Shown: positions 11,029 through 18,928, counted from the stretch's first letter. The stretch: DNA of 36,596 nt from Planctomycetota bacterium (GCA_024226535.1 JAAELP010000196.1:1-36596), one strand, 5' to 3'. Numbers and translations: made by a program. The notes: generated by a model not told the origin, from the sequence alone.

Positions 11029-11172
11029 CCGGATTCCGGATTCCGGATTCCGCAATCCGCAACCCCCGATTCTTGATCCTCGATTCCGGATCCACAATCA
11101 CCCCGCGCCGAGTGCGGACTGAGCATTGTGAATCAAGCAATGGGGTTTGCGGAGTGCGGAGTGCGGAATGTG
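11029..11172. repeat. Low-complexity intergenic repeat tract (ATTCCGG / GTGCGGA units)
   Basis: The left part has head-to-tail ATTCCGG units and then TTCCGCAATCCGCAA. The right part has TTGCGGAGTGCGGAGTGCGGAATG, spread over 11146-11170, which is roughly the reverse complement. The two halves therefore form an imperfect inverted repeat around 11100-11125. No gene is credible here. It lies between the convergent ends of the BatA-like gene and the TPR-YggX gene. A related tract is at 21525-21582. Confidence 0.6.
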
Positions 11173-11191
11173 AAGTCCGAATTCAATTCGC

Positions 11192-11833
11192 CTACGGCTT
11201 CCCCGTCAATCTCGCATGAAGTTCCGGCTCGATCCCCAGATACTCACACATCTGAAGATCGAACGCCTCCTGGTCCTCCTCGCGCGAGAAGTCCAGACGC
11301 AGCTCGTTGATGACCTTCGTGCCCTGGCCGATCCAGTCGCGCCAGGTCTCGGCGGAGATGTTGTCGCGGATCCACTCGCCGAGCGGTCCGCGCATCGGCG
11401 GATCGGGAAGCTGGGTGCCCGGTCGGCCGGTGCGGGAGCAGACGAACGCGCCGCTGGCCCGGATTCTCTCGGCCTGCTCGGCGACGTCCTCCGCGAGCGC
11501 CGGCGGCTCGCGGCCGATGCTCTTCAGCAGCTCCACGATCGCGTCGCGTGGCAGAAGATCGCCCTTGCCCGCCGCGATCTCGTAGCCGGTCTCGAGCGTC
11601 TCGACGGCCTGGTCCGTCCAGCCCGCGGCGATCAGGGCTTCGCCGGCAAGCTGGTACGCCTTGCTCATCTCCTTGTTCAGCTCGATGCAGGCGAGGAAGC
11701 TGCGTCCGGCCTCGGCGGCGCGCCCGGCCTGGAGGTAGGCGTTGCCGAGGCTGAAGTGCGCCATGTCGTTGAGGGGATCCGCCTGCGTCATGGTCTCGAA
11801 GCGGGCGATGCGTTCGTCGATCTCGGTGGTCAC
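11192..11833 (-). CDS. TPR protein fused to a YggX-type Fe(II)-trafficking domain
   Basis: 213 residues from GTG 11833. The N-terminal half (about 1-90) reads as two to three TPR helix pairs (NDMAHFSLGNAYLQAGRAAE, SKAYQLAGEALIAAGW). The C-terminal half (about 128-205) matches the YggX family: the conserved Cys in FVCSRTGR, GEWIRDNISAETWRDWIGQ, and TKVINELRLDF corresponding to the LINE..L motif. YggX helps iron handling and Fe-S cluster protection under oxidative stress and is normally about 90 residues alone. The TPR extension suggests a protein partner. It is transcribed divergently from pyrD and convergently with the VWA operon. Confidence 0.8.
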   Translation of the reverse strand: MTTEIDERIARFETMTQADPLNDMAHFSLGNAYLQAGRAAEAGRSFLACIELNKEMSKAYQLAGEALIAAGWTDQAVETLETGYEIAAGKGDLLPRDAIVELLKSIGREPPALAEDVAEQAERIRASGAFVCSRTGRPGTQLPDPPMRGPLGEWIRDNISAETWRDWIGQGTKVINELRLDFSREEDQEAFDLQMCEYLGIEPELHARLTGKP

Positions 11834-11877
11834 AGGTGGGCTCCGGTCCGGGGTGCGGGTGCATGATACGCGCTCGC

Positions 11878-11894
11878 CACGAACGAGCTTCGTG
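11878..11894. promoter_or_regulatory. Small palindrome in the divergent promoter region of TPR-YggX and pyrD
   Basis: CACGAA-CGAGC-TTCGTG forms a perfect 6-bp inverted repeat in the 74-bp gap between two divergent start codons. Its position fits an operator or an mRNA-leader hairpin of pyrD. No regulator can be named. Confidence 0.25.
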
Positions 11895-11907
11895 TTAGCA
11901 TGCGTCG

Positions 11908-12840
11908 ATGGCCGGCCGGGTGGATCTTTCCGTCGAACTCGCGGGCGTGACGCTTCGGAACCCGATCGTTGCGGCGGCGGGAACCTGCGGGTACGTGAAC
12001 GAGTTCTCGCGCGTGCTCGATCCGGCCGAACTGGGGGCGCTGGTCACGAAGTCGATCACGCGGGAGTCTCGCGAGGGGAACCCGCCGTGGCGGATCGTGG
12101 ACGTGCCGCGGGGGATGCTCAACGCGATCGGGCTCGCGAACGTCGGGCTCGACGAGTTCATCGCCACCAAGGCGCCGCAGGCGCTGGAGACGGACACGGT
12201 GGTGATCGGCTCGATCGCCGGGGCCTGCGTCGAGGACTACGTGGCGGTGGCGGCGGCGTTCGACGCGGTGGAGGGGATCCCGCTCGTGGAGTTGAACGTC
12301 TCGTGTCCGAACACCGCCGACGGATTGCAGTTCGGCGAGCATCCCGATGCCCTGCGGGCGTTGCTGCACGAGGTGCGACCGGCGCTCGCCCGCACGCGGA
12401 TGATCGTCAAGCTCTCGCCGAACGTGGGCGACATCGTGGCGATGGCTCGCGCCGCGATCGAGCAGGGCGCCGATGTCCTGACCCTCATCAACACGGTCTC
12501 GGCGATGGCCATCGACGTGGAGTCGCGTCAGCCCCGGCTCAGCCGCGGGACCGGGGGGCTCAGCGGGCCTGCGATTCACCCGATCGCCGTGCGCATGGTG
12601 CACGCGGTGTACGACGCGATCGCGCGCGACGCGCGGGTGCCGATCATCGGGCTCGGCGGCGTCATGAGCTGGCAGGACGCGGCGGAGATGATCCTCGCGG
12701 GGGCGAGCGCGGTCGGCATGGGCACGGCGTTGTTCGTGGATCCGCGAAGTCCTCTCCGCGTGCGCCGGGGACTCGAGAAGTGGGTGCGGCGGCAGGGGTG
12801 CGCCTCGGTCGCCGAGCTGCGCGGCGCCGTGGAGATGTGA
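11908..12840 (+). CDS. pyrD: Dihydroorotate dehydrogenase, class 1 (1B-like)
   Basis: 310 residues; FMN enzyme oxidising dihydroorotate to orotate in pyrimidine synthesis. Visible motifs are VAAAGTCGY near the N-terminus, TKSITRESREGNPPWR, the catalytic-cysteine segment VELNVSCPN (about 127-135), INTVSAMAID (about 194) and the phosphate-binding end GLGGVMSW ... GASAVGMGTALF. The Cys in place of a catalytic Ser marks class 1, a soluble enzyme; length and motifs are closest to class 1B, which normally needs the electron-transfer subunit PyrK, not present in this window. The start follows a divergent promoter region; the metallopeptidase gene starts 5 bp downstream. Confidence 0.95.
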   Translation: MAGRVDLSVELAGVTLRNPIVAAAGTCGYVNEFSRVLDPAELGALVTKSITRESREGNPPWRIVDVPRGMLNAIGLANVGLDEFIATKAPQALETDTVVIGSIAGACVEDYVAVAAAFDAVEGIPLVELNVSCPNTADGLQFGEHPDALRALLHEVRPALARTRMIVKLSPNVGDIVAMARAAIEQGADVLTLINTVSAMAIDVESRQPRLSRGTGGLSGPAIHPIAVRMVHAVYDAIARDARVPIIGLGGVMSWQDAAEMILAGASAVGMGTALFVDPRSPLRVRRGLEKWVRRQGCASVAELRGAVEM

Positions 12841-12845
12841 GGAAC

Positions 12846-13244
12846 GTGAGCCCGCGTCAGCGCGAGCGATTCGATCGGCTGCTGGAGCGCGTCATCGACG
12901 CGCTGCCCGATCAACTGCGCCGGCTCCTCGACGAGGCGCCGGTCATCGTCGAGGATCGGCCCGATCCGGCGCTCCTCCGGGATCTCGGGATGGACGCGGA
13001 CGACGACGACCTCTGCGGGCTGCACAGCGGGGCGCCGATCACGCAGCGTTCGCACTCGGACGTGCCCGACATGCCGGAGACGATCCACCTGTTCCGACAG
13101 GGCATCATCGAGGAAGCGGGAGGCTGGGGCGGTCCGGACGCCGAGAAATCGATCGAGTCGGAGATCCGCGTCACGCTCCTCCACGAGGTCGGGCACCACT
13201 TCGGCCTCGAAGAGGACGATCTCGAGGAACTCGGGTACGACTGA
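12846..13244 (+). CDS. Zincin-like metallopeptidase family protein
   Basis: 132 residues from GTG 12846. The C-terminal end carries the zinc-protease signature LLHEVGHHFGLEEDDLEELGYD split as HEVGH plus a downstream acidic helix, as in the small 'minimal MMP-like' zincin family (PF06262). Earlier motifs are PVIVEDRP, LCGLHSG and ETIHLFRQGI. Family members are small cytoplasmic proteins of unknown substrate. It starts 5 bp after pyrD, so it is probably co-transcribed, and it ends 2 bp from the convergent murD stop. The start codon is the least certain part. Confidence 0.85.
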   Translation: MSPRQRERFDRLLERVIDALPDQLRRLLDEAPVIVEDRPDPALLRDLGMDADDDDLCGLHSGAPITQRSHSDVPDMPETIHLFRQGIIEEAGGWGGPDAEKSIESEIRVTLLHEVGHHFGLEEDDLEELGYD

Positions 13245-13246
13245 CC

Positions 13247-14530
13247 TCAGCCGTTCACCAACGCGCGGAAGGCCTCGCCGCGTTCCTCGTAGTTCGTGAA
13301 CTGGTCCCAGCTCGCGCAGCCGGGGCTCAGGAGCAGCACGTCGCCGGGACGCATGCGGTCGCGGGCCGTCGCCACGGCGCGGTCGAGCGTCTCGCACGAG
13401 CGGGCGCGGTCCGTGTCGGCGGCGCGGGCGACGATGGTCGCGCCCGTGGCGCCGATCGCGTAGAGCCCGGCGAGACGCGGACAGAGCTCGGCGATCGACG
13501 AGAGGTCCAGGCCCTTGTCGAATCCGCCGGCGATGAGGTGCACGCGGTCGGGTTCGTCGAACGCCTCGACCGCGAGCACCGTGGCCCGAGGAGTCGTGGA
13601 CTTCGAGTCGTTGTACCACCGGCCCGATCCATCTTCGCCGACCAACTCGAGGCGGTGGGGCAGCCCGGGGAAGTCCGCGAGGCGCGCCGCGGCCGCGTCG
13701 GTGTCGAGATCGATCGCGTGCCTGGCGACGGCGATGGCGACGTGCCCGTTGTGCTGGTTGTGAAGACCCGGGATGCCGAGGGGGAGCGTCGCCCCGGTGA
13801 CGATCGCGTCGCCGCGCACCGCGTGGTCACCGTCCCGCTGGTCGCGGAAGATCTGCTGTTTCGAGACGGCGTAGTGGTCGTAGGTTCCGTGCCAGTCGAG
13901 GTGGTTCGGGGCGAGGTTGGTGAGCACCGCGATGCGCGGCGACCATCCCTCAGCGTCCGGGCTCGACGCGAGCCAGTGCAGCATGAAGCTCGACAGCTCC
14001 AGCACGACCCAGTCACCGTCCCTGATCGAGTCGAGATCCGCGAGCAACGAACCGCCGATGTTTCCGCCGAGGTGCGCGCGATGGCCCGCCCGATCCAGCA
14101 GGTGGTGGATCATCGCCGAGGTCGTGGACTTTCCGGCCGTTCCGGTGACGCCGATCACCCGCCTTCGGTCCAGACGCTCCACGAGCAGGCGGATCTCCGT
14201 CGTGACCGGCACCCCGGCCACGGCGGCCGCCGCGAGCAGCGAGTTCTCCCACGGCCGGACCACGGCGGGGGAGGCGACCACGAGGTCGCAGTCCGTGAAA
14301 TCCCGCTCGACGTGCTCGCCGAGGCGCAGGCGCACCGATCCGGCCGCGACGAGATCCGCGAGCTGAGCCACGGGCCGCTCGAGGCTCGCCGCGTCGGCGC
14401 TGTCGGTCACGAGGACCTCGGCTCCACGCCCGGCCAGCCACCGGGTCACGCCGAGCCCACCGCCGAACCGCCCGAGCCCCATCACCGTGACGCGTTTGCC
14501 TCCGGGTTCGGTGGGGGGTTCACTGGGCAT
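13247..14530 (-). CDS. murD: UDP-N-acetylmuramoyl-L-alanine:D-glutamate ligase
   Basis: 427 residues; cytoplasmic ATP-dependent ligase adding D-Glu in peptidoglycan precursor synthesis. It opens with an NAD-like fold (VTVMGLGRFGGGLG), then the ATP loop VTGTAGKSTT, ELSSFML, NLAPNHLDWHGTYDHY, YNDSKSTTPRAT, IAGGFDKGLD and LLSPGCASWDQFTNYEERGEAF, all in MurD order. Two deviations are seen: the P-loop Asn of the usual TGTNGKS is Ala, and the usual DHLDRHG reads NHLDWHG. ATG 14530 is chosen because the Rossmann motif begins about 15 residues later; the frame is open upstream. It stands apart from a dcw cluster in this window. Confidence 0.93.
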   Translation of the reverse strand: MPSEPPTEPGGKRVTVMGLGRFGGGLGVTRWLAGRGAEVLVTDSADAASLERPVAQLADLVAAGSVRLRLGEHVERDFTDCDLVVASPAVVRPWENSLLAAAAVAGVPVTTEIRLLVERLDRRRVIGVTGTAGKSTTSAMIHHLLDRAGHRAHLGGNIGGSLLADLDSIRDGDWVVLELSSFMLHWLASSPDAEGWSPRIAVLTNLAPNHLDWHGTYDHYAVSKQQIFRDQRDGDHAVRGDAIVTGATLPLGIPGLHNQHNGHVAIAVARHAIDLDTDAAAARLADFPGLPHRLELVGEDGSGRWYNDSKSTTPRATVLAVEAFDEPDRVHLIAGGFDKGLDLSSIAELCPRLAGLYAIGATGATIVARAADTDRARSCETLDRAVATARDRMRPGDVLLLSPGCASWDQFTNYEERGEAFRALVNG

Positions 14531-14600
14531 GCGCCGGAGTGTAGCGGCCCCGGTTTTGCTCCGGGAGTGCGATGGTGGAAATCGGTATCGTGTCTCCGGT

Positions 14601-15266
14601 TTGATCGATCCGCCCAAGCCCCACACCCCGCGCAGCTCCGTTCTCGCCATGGTCGCCCTGGCGATCGCGGTGATCCCGTGCTGTCCGCTCGCGGGCCTGC
14701 TCGGGGCGTGCCTCGGGATCGTCTCGCTTTCGGGCATCCGGCGTTCGGAAGGCCGGGTCACGGGCGCGCGGATCGCGATCGCGGCGATCGTCCTGGGCAC
14801 GGTGACGTCGATCATCGGCTGGCTCGCCCTGGACCGGCTCGTGAGCTACCAGGAGGCGGAGCACACGCGGACGATGGACGACCAGGTGACGAGGATCATC
14901 CGCTCCGCGTCCGAGCAGCGCACCGACGAACTGCACCTGTGGGCGGCGGGCACCGCGCGGCCGAGCGACGACGAGCTGCTGGCGTTCGGAGCCGTCGTCT
15001 CCGAACGCTACGGACGCTTCGATCGCCTGGCGATCATCTCCTCGACCCATTCCGGTCCGTTGCTGTCGCCGATCCGCGAGATCGCCGTCGTGTTCCACTT
15101 CGAGCATGGCCAGCCGTTGGGATCGGCGCGCTTCCAGACACGGGTCGTCGGTGGGCAGTTCATCCCGCAACTGGACCTGGCGCGCCTGACGATCGAAGAC
15201 GCCGCGGCCGGCGACCTCGTGCTCGGCGGCGCCGACTCTGGGCAAGCTGCCACCGGCCCGCCTTGA
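14601..15266 (+). CDS. Two-TM protein with DUF4190-like N-terminus (paralogue 1 of 3)
   Basis: 221 residues from TTG 14601. Two membrane helices at about 15-45 and 60-83 resemble DUF4190 (LGACLGIVSLSGIRRSEGRVTGARIAIAAI). A C-terminal domain of about 130 residues, predicted to be extracytoplasmic, contains VSERYGRFDRL and ends with LTIEDAAAGDLVL. The same layout and end motifs occur in the next two genes. The start is uncertain: an upstream in-frame ATG at 14529 shares the CATG with the murD start codon and would add 24 poorly hydrophobic residues. Function unknown. Confidence 0.75.
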   Translation: MIDPPKPHTPRSSVLAMVALAIAVIPCCPLAGLLGACLGIVSLSGIRRSEGRVTGARIAIAAIVLGTVTSIIGWLALDRLVSYQEAEHTRTMDDQVTRIIRSASEQRTDELHLWAAGTARPSDDELLAFGAVVSERYGRFDRLAIISSTHSGPLLSPIREIAVVFHFEHGQPLGSARFQTRVVGGQFIPQLDLARLTIEDAAAGDLVLGGADSGQAATGPP

Positions 15267-15308
15267 CAGCCCCTTGACATAGCGGGACCGATGGTCCCCG
15301 CGTACCAT
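15263..15308 (+). promoter_or_regulatory. Two TTGACA boxes and a small hairpin before paralogue 2
   Basis: TTGACA occurs at 15263-15268 and 15274-15279, an exact consensus -35 repeated 11 bp apart. A hairpin GGGACC-GAT-GGTCCC follows at 15283-15297 and TACCAT at 15303-15308. The spacing to TACCAT (23 bp) is too long for a standard sigma-70 promoter, so only the -35-like repeats are notable. The region may drive the second paralogue and the genes after it. Confidence 0.25.
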
Positions 15309-15345
15309 GGCCGCCCCAATCCAAACGCCCCGGTGGAGCCGTCCC

Positions 15346-15981
15346 ATGACCCAGTTCGAAGCGCCCGATCAGACGATGCAACCCCGGAAGACCAGCGGCC
15401 TGGCCATCACCGCGTTGATCTGCTCGATCACGTGCGTGTGTGCGCCGATCGGAGCGCTGCTCGGTCTCATCGCTTTCGCGACGATCGGCGAGAAGAAGGG
15501 CAAGGGCCTCGCGGTCGCGGCGATCCTGATCGGCGTGGTGCTGTCGGTGGTCTCCTGGATGGGCTACACGGGCTTCGTCAAGCCGAACATCATCGACCCG
15601 ATGGTGAAGGCCGTGACGCTCGTCACGAGCGGCCCGACCGACGCCATGAGCGCGGGCTTCGCCGGTGACGCCGCCGCCTTCAAGGCGGAGTTCACCGGAG
15701 CCGCCGCGACGGCGAGCGGCGAGCAGGTCACCGACTTCATCGAAACGCTGCGTGGCCGCTACGGCGAGTACGTCTCGATGGAGCCGGCCCAGAACCAGCA
15801 GCAGCCGGGCTTCGGCGCGCAGGAGGCCCCGTTCCAGTACCTGGTGACGTTCGATACCGGCACGGTGGACGCCGAGGCGATGATCGTGTTCGCCGACAAC
15901 AGCGGTCCGATCATGAAGTTCCGGAGCATCACCATCTTCGATCCCGATGAGGGCGACGTGGCGTTCCCGCCGGCTCCGTGA
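15346..15981 (+). CDS. Two-TM protein with DUF4190-like N-terminus (paralogue 2 of 3)
   Basis: 211 residues. ATG 15346 is preferred over 15307 because GGTGGAG lies 8 bases before it. After a short polar tail (PDQTMQPRKTSG) come two helices (about 17-45, 52-73) with the linker FATIGEKKGKGLAVAAILIG. The outer domain has FAGDAAAFKAEF, DFIETLRGRYGEYVSM and the end motif ITIFDPDEGDVAFPP. These correspond to MAGDVATFRDGF, ELNRRYGALL and IRVLDAESGDLSYP in the next gene. It overlaps that gene through TGATG. Function unknown; an envelope role is inferred from topology and neighbours. Confidence 0.82.
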   Translation: MTQFEAPDQTMQPRKTSGLAITALICSITCVCAPIGALLGLIAFATIGEKKGKGLAVAAILIGVVLSVVSWMGYTGFVKPNIIDPMVKAVTLVTSGPTDAMSAGFAGDAAAFKAEFTGAAATASGEQVTDFIETLRGRYGEYVSMEPAQNQQQPGFGAQEAPFQYLVTFDTGTVDAEAMIVFADNSGPIMKFRSITIFDPDEGDVAFPPAP

Positions 15982-16619
15982 TGGCGAGCACCCGGGGCGG
16001 CATGAGCCTCTGGGCGGCGGCCTCGCTGGTCTGCAGCCTGGTCCTCTGCCCGCCGATGTGCGTGATCGCCGTCGTGTTCGGCGTGATCGGCCTCGCCCAG
16101 ATCCGCCGGAACCCGGCGATGTACGGCGCCCGGGTGGCGTGGATCGGGATCGGCGTGGGCACGCTCGTGGCACTCGCCTGGCTCGGCGGCGGCGTCTGGT
16201 GGCACCTCAACGTTCGCACCCCGATGCTCGCCGGCCCGGGCGACGCGATCCGGGCCGGGATGGCCGGTGACGTCGCCACTTTCCGGGACGGTTTCCTGCC
16301 CGACCCGGCCACCACCGACGAGGACGCGGCTCGCTTCTGCTCGGAGCTGAACCGGCGCTACGGCGCGCTCCTCACCATCCGGCCCGACGATCAGCCCGAC
16401 GCGCCGCTCGGCTTCACCAACGGCCACGCGGACATTCCGTACCTGCTTCGCTTCGAAGGCGGCGCGGTGCAGGGTGTCGCCCGCTTCGTGCTCATGGACG
16501 AGGGCAAGCCGCCTCCGGTCTGCCGCTGGGCGTGGATCCGGGTCCTCGACGCTGAGAGCGGGGATTTGTCCTATCCTGTCTCCGCGCCACCGCCCGCCGC
16601 GAACCCCGCGGATGGCTGA
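15981..16619 (+). CDS. Two-TM protein with DUF4190-like N-terminus (paralogue 3 of 3)
   Basis: 212 residues from ATG 15981, whose A is the last base of the preceding TGA; GTG 15978 is an alternative one codon earlier. Two helices (about 8-35 and 48-73) flank FGVIGLAQIRRNPAMYGARVAWIG. The outer domain carries MAGDVATFRDGF, FCSELNRRYGALLTIRPD and a Pro-rich end after GDLSYP. It overlaps the ATPase gene by 8 bp, which ties the trio to the Mla-type transporter. Function not recognised. Confidence 0.8.
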   Translation: MASTRGGMSLWAAASLVCSLVLCPPMCVIAVVFGVIGLAQIRRNPAMYGARVAWIGIGVGTLVALAWLGGGVWWHLNVRTPMLAGPGDAIRAGMAGDVATFRDGFLPDPATTDEDAARFCSELNRRYGALLTIRPDDQPDAPLGFTNGHADIPYLLRFEGGAVQGVARFVLMDEGKPPPVCRWAWIRVLDAESGDLSYPVSAPPPAANPADG

Positions 16620-17541
16620 CGGCACCGAGTCCCGACCGGTCATGGAATCCAACGGCGAACCGATCATCTCCGTCCGCGGCCTCGTCAAGAAGTTCGGCGA
16701 CCAGACTGTGCTCCAGGGCGTCGATCTCGACGTTCATCACGGGGAGACGATGGTCATCATGGGCGGGTCCGGCTCCGGGAAGAGCACGCTGCTGCGTCAC
16801 ATGATCTGCTCGCTCCAGCCCGACGAGGGCGAGGTGCGTCTCTTCGGGACCGATCTCGCGACGCTCGACGAGGAAGGGCTCAACGAGATCCGGAAGAAGT
16901 TCGGGATCCTCTTCCAGTCCGGCGCCCTGTTCAACTCGATGACGATCGCCGAGAACGTCGCGCTGCCGCTTCAGGAGCACACGACGCTCGCGATGAACAT
17001 CATCGAGATCCAGGTGAAGATCAAGCTCGAGCTCGTCAAGCTCCGTGAGCACGCCGACAAGTACCCCGCGCAGATCTCCGGCGGCATGAAGAAGCGCGCC
17101 GGTCTCGCCCGTGCCCTGGCCCTCGATCCGAAGGTTCTCTTCTACGACGAGCCGTCGGCGGGGCTCGACCCCGTGACGAGCGCCGAGATCGACCAGCTCA
17201 TCATCGACCTGACCAAGAAGATGGGCGTGACGAGCGTGGTCGTGACCCACGAGATGGATTCCGCGTTCACCATCGCCGATCGCATGGCGATGCTCGACAA
17301 GGGCCGCATGATGATGGTGGCCGAGCGCGAGGAGTACGCGAAGATTCGCGATCACCCCGCCGAGAAGATCGACGAGCTCGACGAAGACCACCAGCTCATC
17401 CGCCAGTTCCTTCGCGGCGACGCCGAGGGCCCGATCACGCGACGACGGGCCGAGACGAACTACGCCGAGGACCTTCTCGCCACCGCCCGCCACACCCAGC
17501 GCGGCGGCCCTGCCGTCGAACCGACCCGGATCGTCCGGTGA
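16612..17541 (+). CDS. Mla/Mkl-type ABC transporter ATPase
   Basis: 309 residues; cytoplasmic ATPase of an MCE-type (phospholipid or other lipid) transporter. Walker A GGSGSGKST (about 51-59), the family's modified signature SGGMKKRAGLARALA, Walker B VLFYDEPSAGLDP and switch histidine VVTHEMDSA are all intact. The KKRAGLARA form and DEPSAGLDP are typical of MlaF/Mkl. A C-terminal extension of about 60 residues is charged. ATG 16612 overlaps the preceding gene by 8 bp, and the MCE gene follows after 63 bp. The MlaE-type permease expected in such clusters is absent here. Confidence 0.9.
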   Translation: MADGTESRPVMESNGEPIISVRGLVKKFGDQTVLQGVDLDVHHGETMVIMGGSGSGKSTLLRHMICSLQPDEGEVRLFGTDLATLDEEGLNEIRKKFGILFQSGALFNSMTIAENVALPLQEHTTLAMNIIEIQVKIKLELVKLREHADKYPAQISGGMKKRAGLARALALDPKVLFYDEPSAGLDPVTSAEIDQLIIDLTKKMGVTSVVVTHEMDSAFTIADRMAMLDKGRMMMVAEREEYAKIRDHPAEKIDELDEDHQLIRQFLRGDAEGPITRRRAETNYAEDLLATARHTQRGGPAVEPTRIVR

Positions 17542-17604
17542 CCGGCACGTAGCGCGTACCTTGCGGACACTCCCGTTCTCTCCCAGGCACCCAGGACCCA
17601 ATCG

Positions 17605-18909
17605 ATGCCCAGCCAGCAGGAACGACATCGCAACAACGTGAAGACGGGCATCTTCGTCACCGTGGTGATCGTGGTCACGGTGGCGGTCATCGTTCAGCTC
17701 ACGAAGGCGCTGGACTTGCTCACGCCGATGGACTCGTACACGGTGAGCTTCGCCGTGGAGTCCGGCGTCGAGAACCTCAAGTCCGGCGGCGCGGTGCGCG
17801 TCGGCGGCCACGAGCTGGGCAAGGTCGTGAGCGTCACCCCCGACCTCGCCAGTGAGCCCTTCGAGACGATCCTCGTGGACTTCAAGCTCGACCGGAGGGT
17901 GAAGCTCTTCGACGACGCGCAGATCCACGTCAGCAAGTCCCTGCTCGGCGGCGACGCGTGGCTGGACATCCCGAGCGTCGGCACCGGGGTGCGTGAGCCG
18001 GGCGACGTCATCGCCGGGGTCGCCGGTGGCGGTCTCTTCGGCAGCCTGCTCGGCGACGTCACGGGCGAGATGGGCGGCGTGCTCGACTACGTCCAGCAGT
18101 TCCCCGACAACGAGGGGGCGAGGTTCAGCACGTTCCTCGACAACGCGGTCCAGGTCTCGACGGACGTCAAAGGCATGACCGGCGACGGCGGCGAGGTGGA
18201 CACCTTCCTCAAGAACGCGGTCCAGGTTTCGGCGAACGCCCGCGAGGTCTCCGACGACGCGCGGGAGCAGTGGCCGAAATGGCGAGACGCGGTCTCCACC
18301 GCGTTGAAGAAGGCCAACGAAGCCATCGAGGTGATCGACGCATTCGCGTTCGAAGCGAAGGACACCTTGGACGCCAAACGCCCGCAGATCGACAAGATCG
18401 TCGACAACGTCGAAGCCGGGACCGAGCACGGAAAGCAGGCCCTCCAGCGCTTCAACGAGCACACGCTCGGCCAGTTCGAGGGTCTCATGACCCATGCCGA
18501 CGAGGGCCTCTCCGGCATCACGGGCGTGCTGAACAAGGTCGGAGACGACTACGGTCCGTGGAGCGAGGACTTCAGCGAGATCCTCGCCAACGCCATGCTC
18601 GCCTCCCAGCAGCTCAAGCTGACGACCGCCGAGGTGCGCCGCGCACCGTGGAAGCTCCTGTACCGCCCCGAGGACGTCGAATTCCAGCACGAGATGCTGT
18701 ACGACGCGGCGCGGTCGTTCGCGATCGCGGTCGCGGACCTCAAGGTCGCGTCGCGCACGGCGCAACGAATGCTCGACGAGCACGGCGACGAGCTGGCGAG
18801 CGATCCGGAGCTGTCCGAGCGTCTCCGCAAGACGCTGCTCGAGCCCCTCGGCCGGTACGATCGGGCCCAGCAGAACTTCCTCGACATCCTCGTCGAGCAG
18901 GGGAAGTGA
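17605..18909 (+). CDS. MCE (MlaD-type) domain membrane-anchored protein
   Basis: 434 residues. One N-terminal helix (about 13-36) anchors an MCE domain (about 43-120: SYTVSFAVESGVENLKSGGAVRVGG ends the first half as FAVESGVENLKSGG and VRVGGHELGKV, then KSLLGGDAWLDIPS). MCE domains assemble as hexameric rings that shuttle lipids across the periplasm. The remaining ~300 residues are mostly polar helix, likely a long coiled-coil or needle-like extension, with a semi-repeated FLDNAVQVSTDVK / FLKNAVQVSANAR. It lies behind the ABC ATPase and 19 bp before a lipase-like gene. Confidence 0.88.
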   Translation: MPSQQERHRNNVKTGIFVTVVIVVTVAVIVQLTKALDLLTPMDSYTVSFAVESGVENLKSGGAVRVGGHELGKVVSVTPDLASEPFETILVDFKLDRRVKLFDDAQIHVSKSLLGGDAWLDIPSVGTGVREPGDVIAGVAGGGLFGSLLGDVTGEMGGVLDYVQQFPDNEGARFSTFLDNAVQVSTDVKGMTGDGGEVDTFLKNAVQVSANAREVSDDAREQWPKWRDAVSTALKKANEAIEVIDAFAFEAKDTLDAKRPQIDKIVDNVEAGTEHGKQALQRFNEHTLGQFEGLMTHADEGLSGITGVLNKVGDDYGPWSEDFSEILANAMLASQQLKLTTAEVRRAPWKLLYRPEDVEFQHEMLYDAARSFAIAVADLKVASRTAQRMLDEHGDELASDPELSERLRKTLLEPLGRYDRAQQNFLDILVEQGK

Positions 18910-18928
18910 CTGAAATGGGCCAGGGGGG

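Noticed and set aside
14529..14600. Upstream ATG of the first DUF4190-like gene sharing CATG with the murD start
   Set aside because: It would leave no promoter space for two divergent genes and adds non-conserved residues; TTG 14601 fits the paralogues better, though it is not proven.
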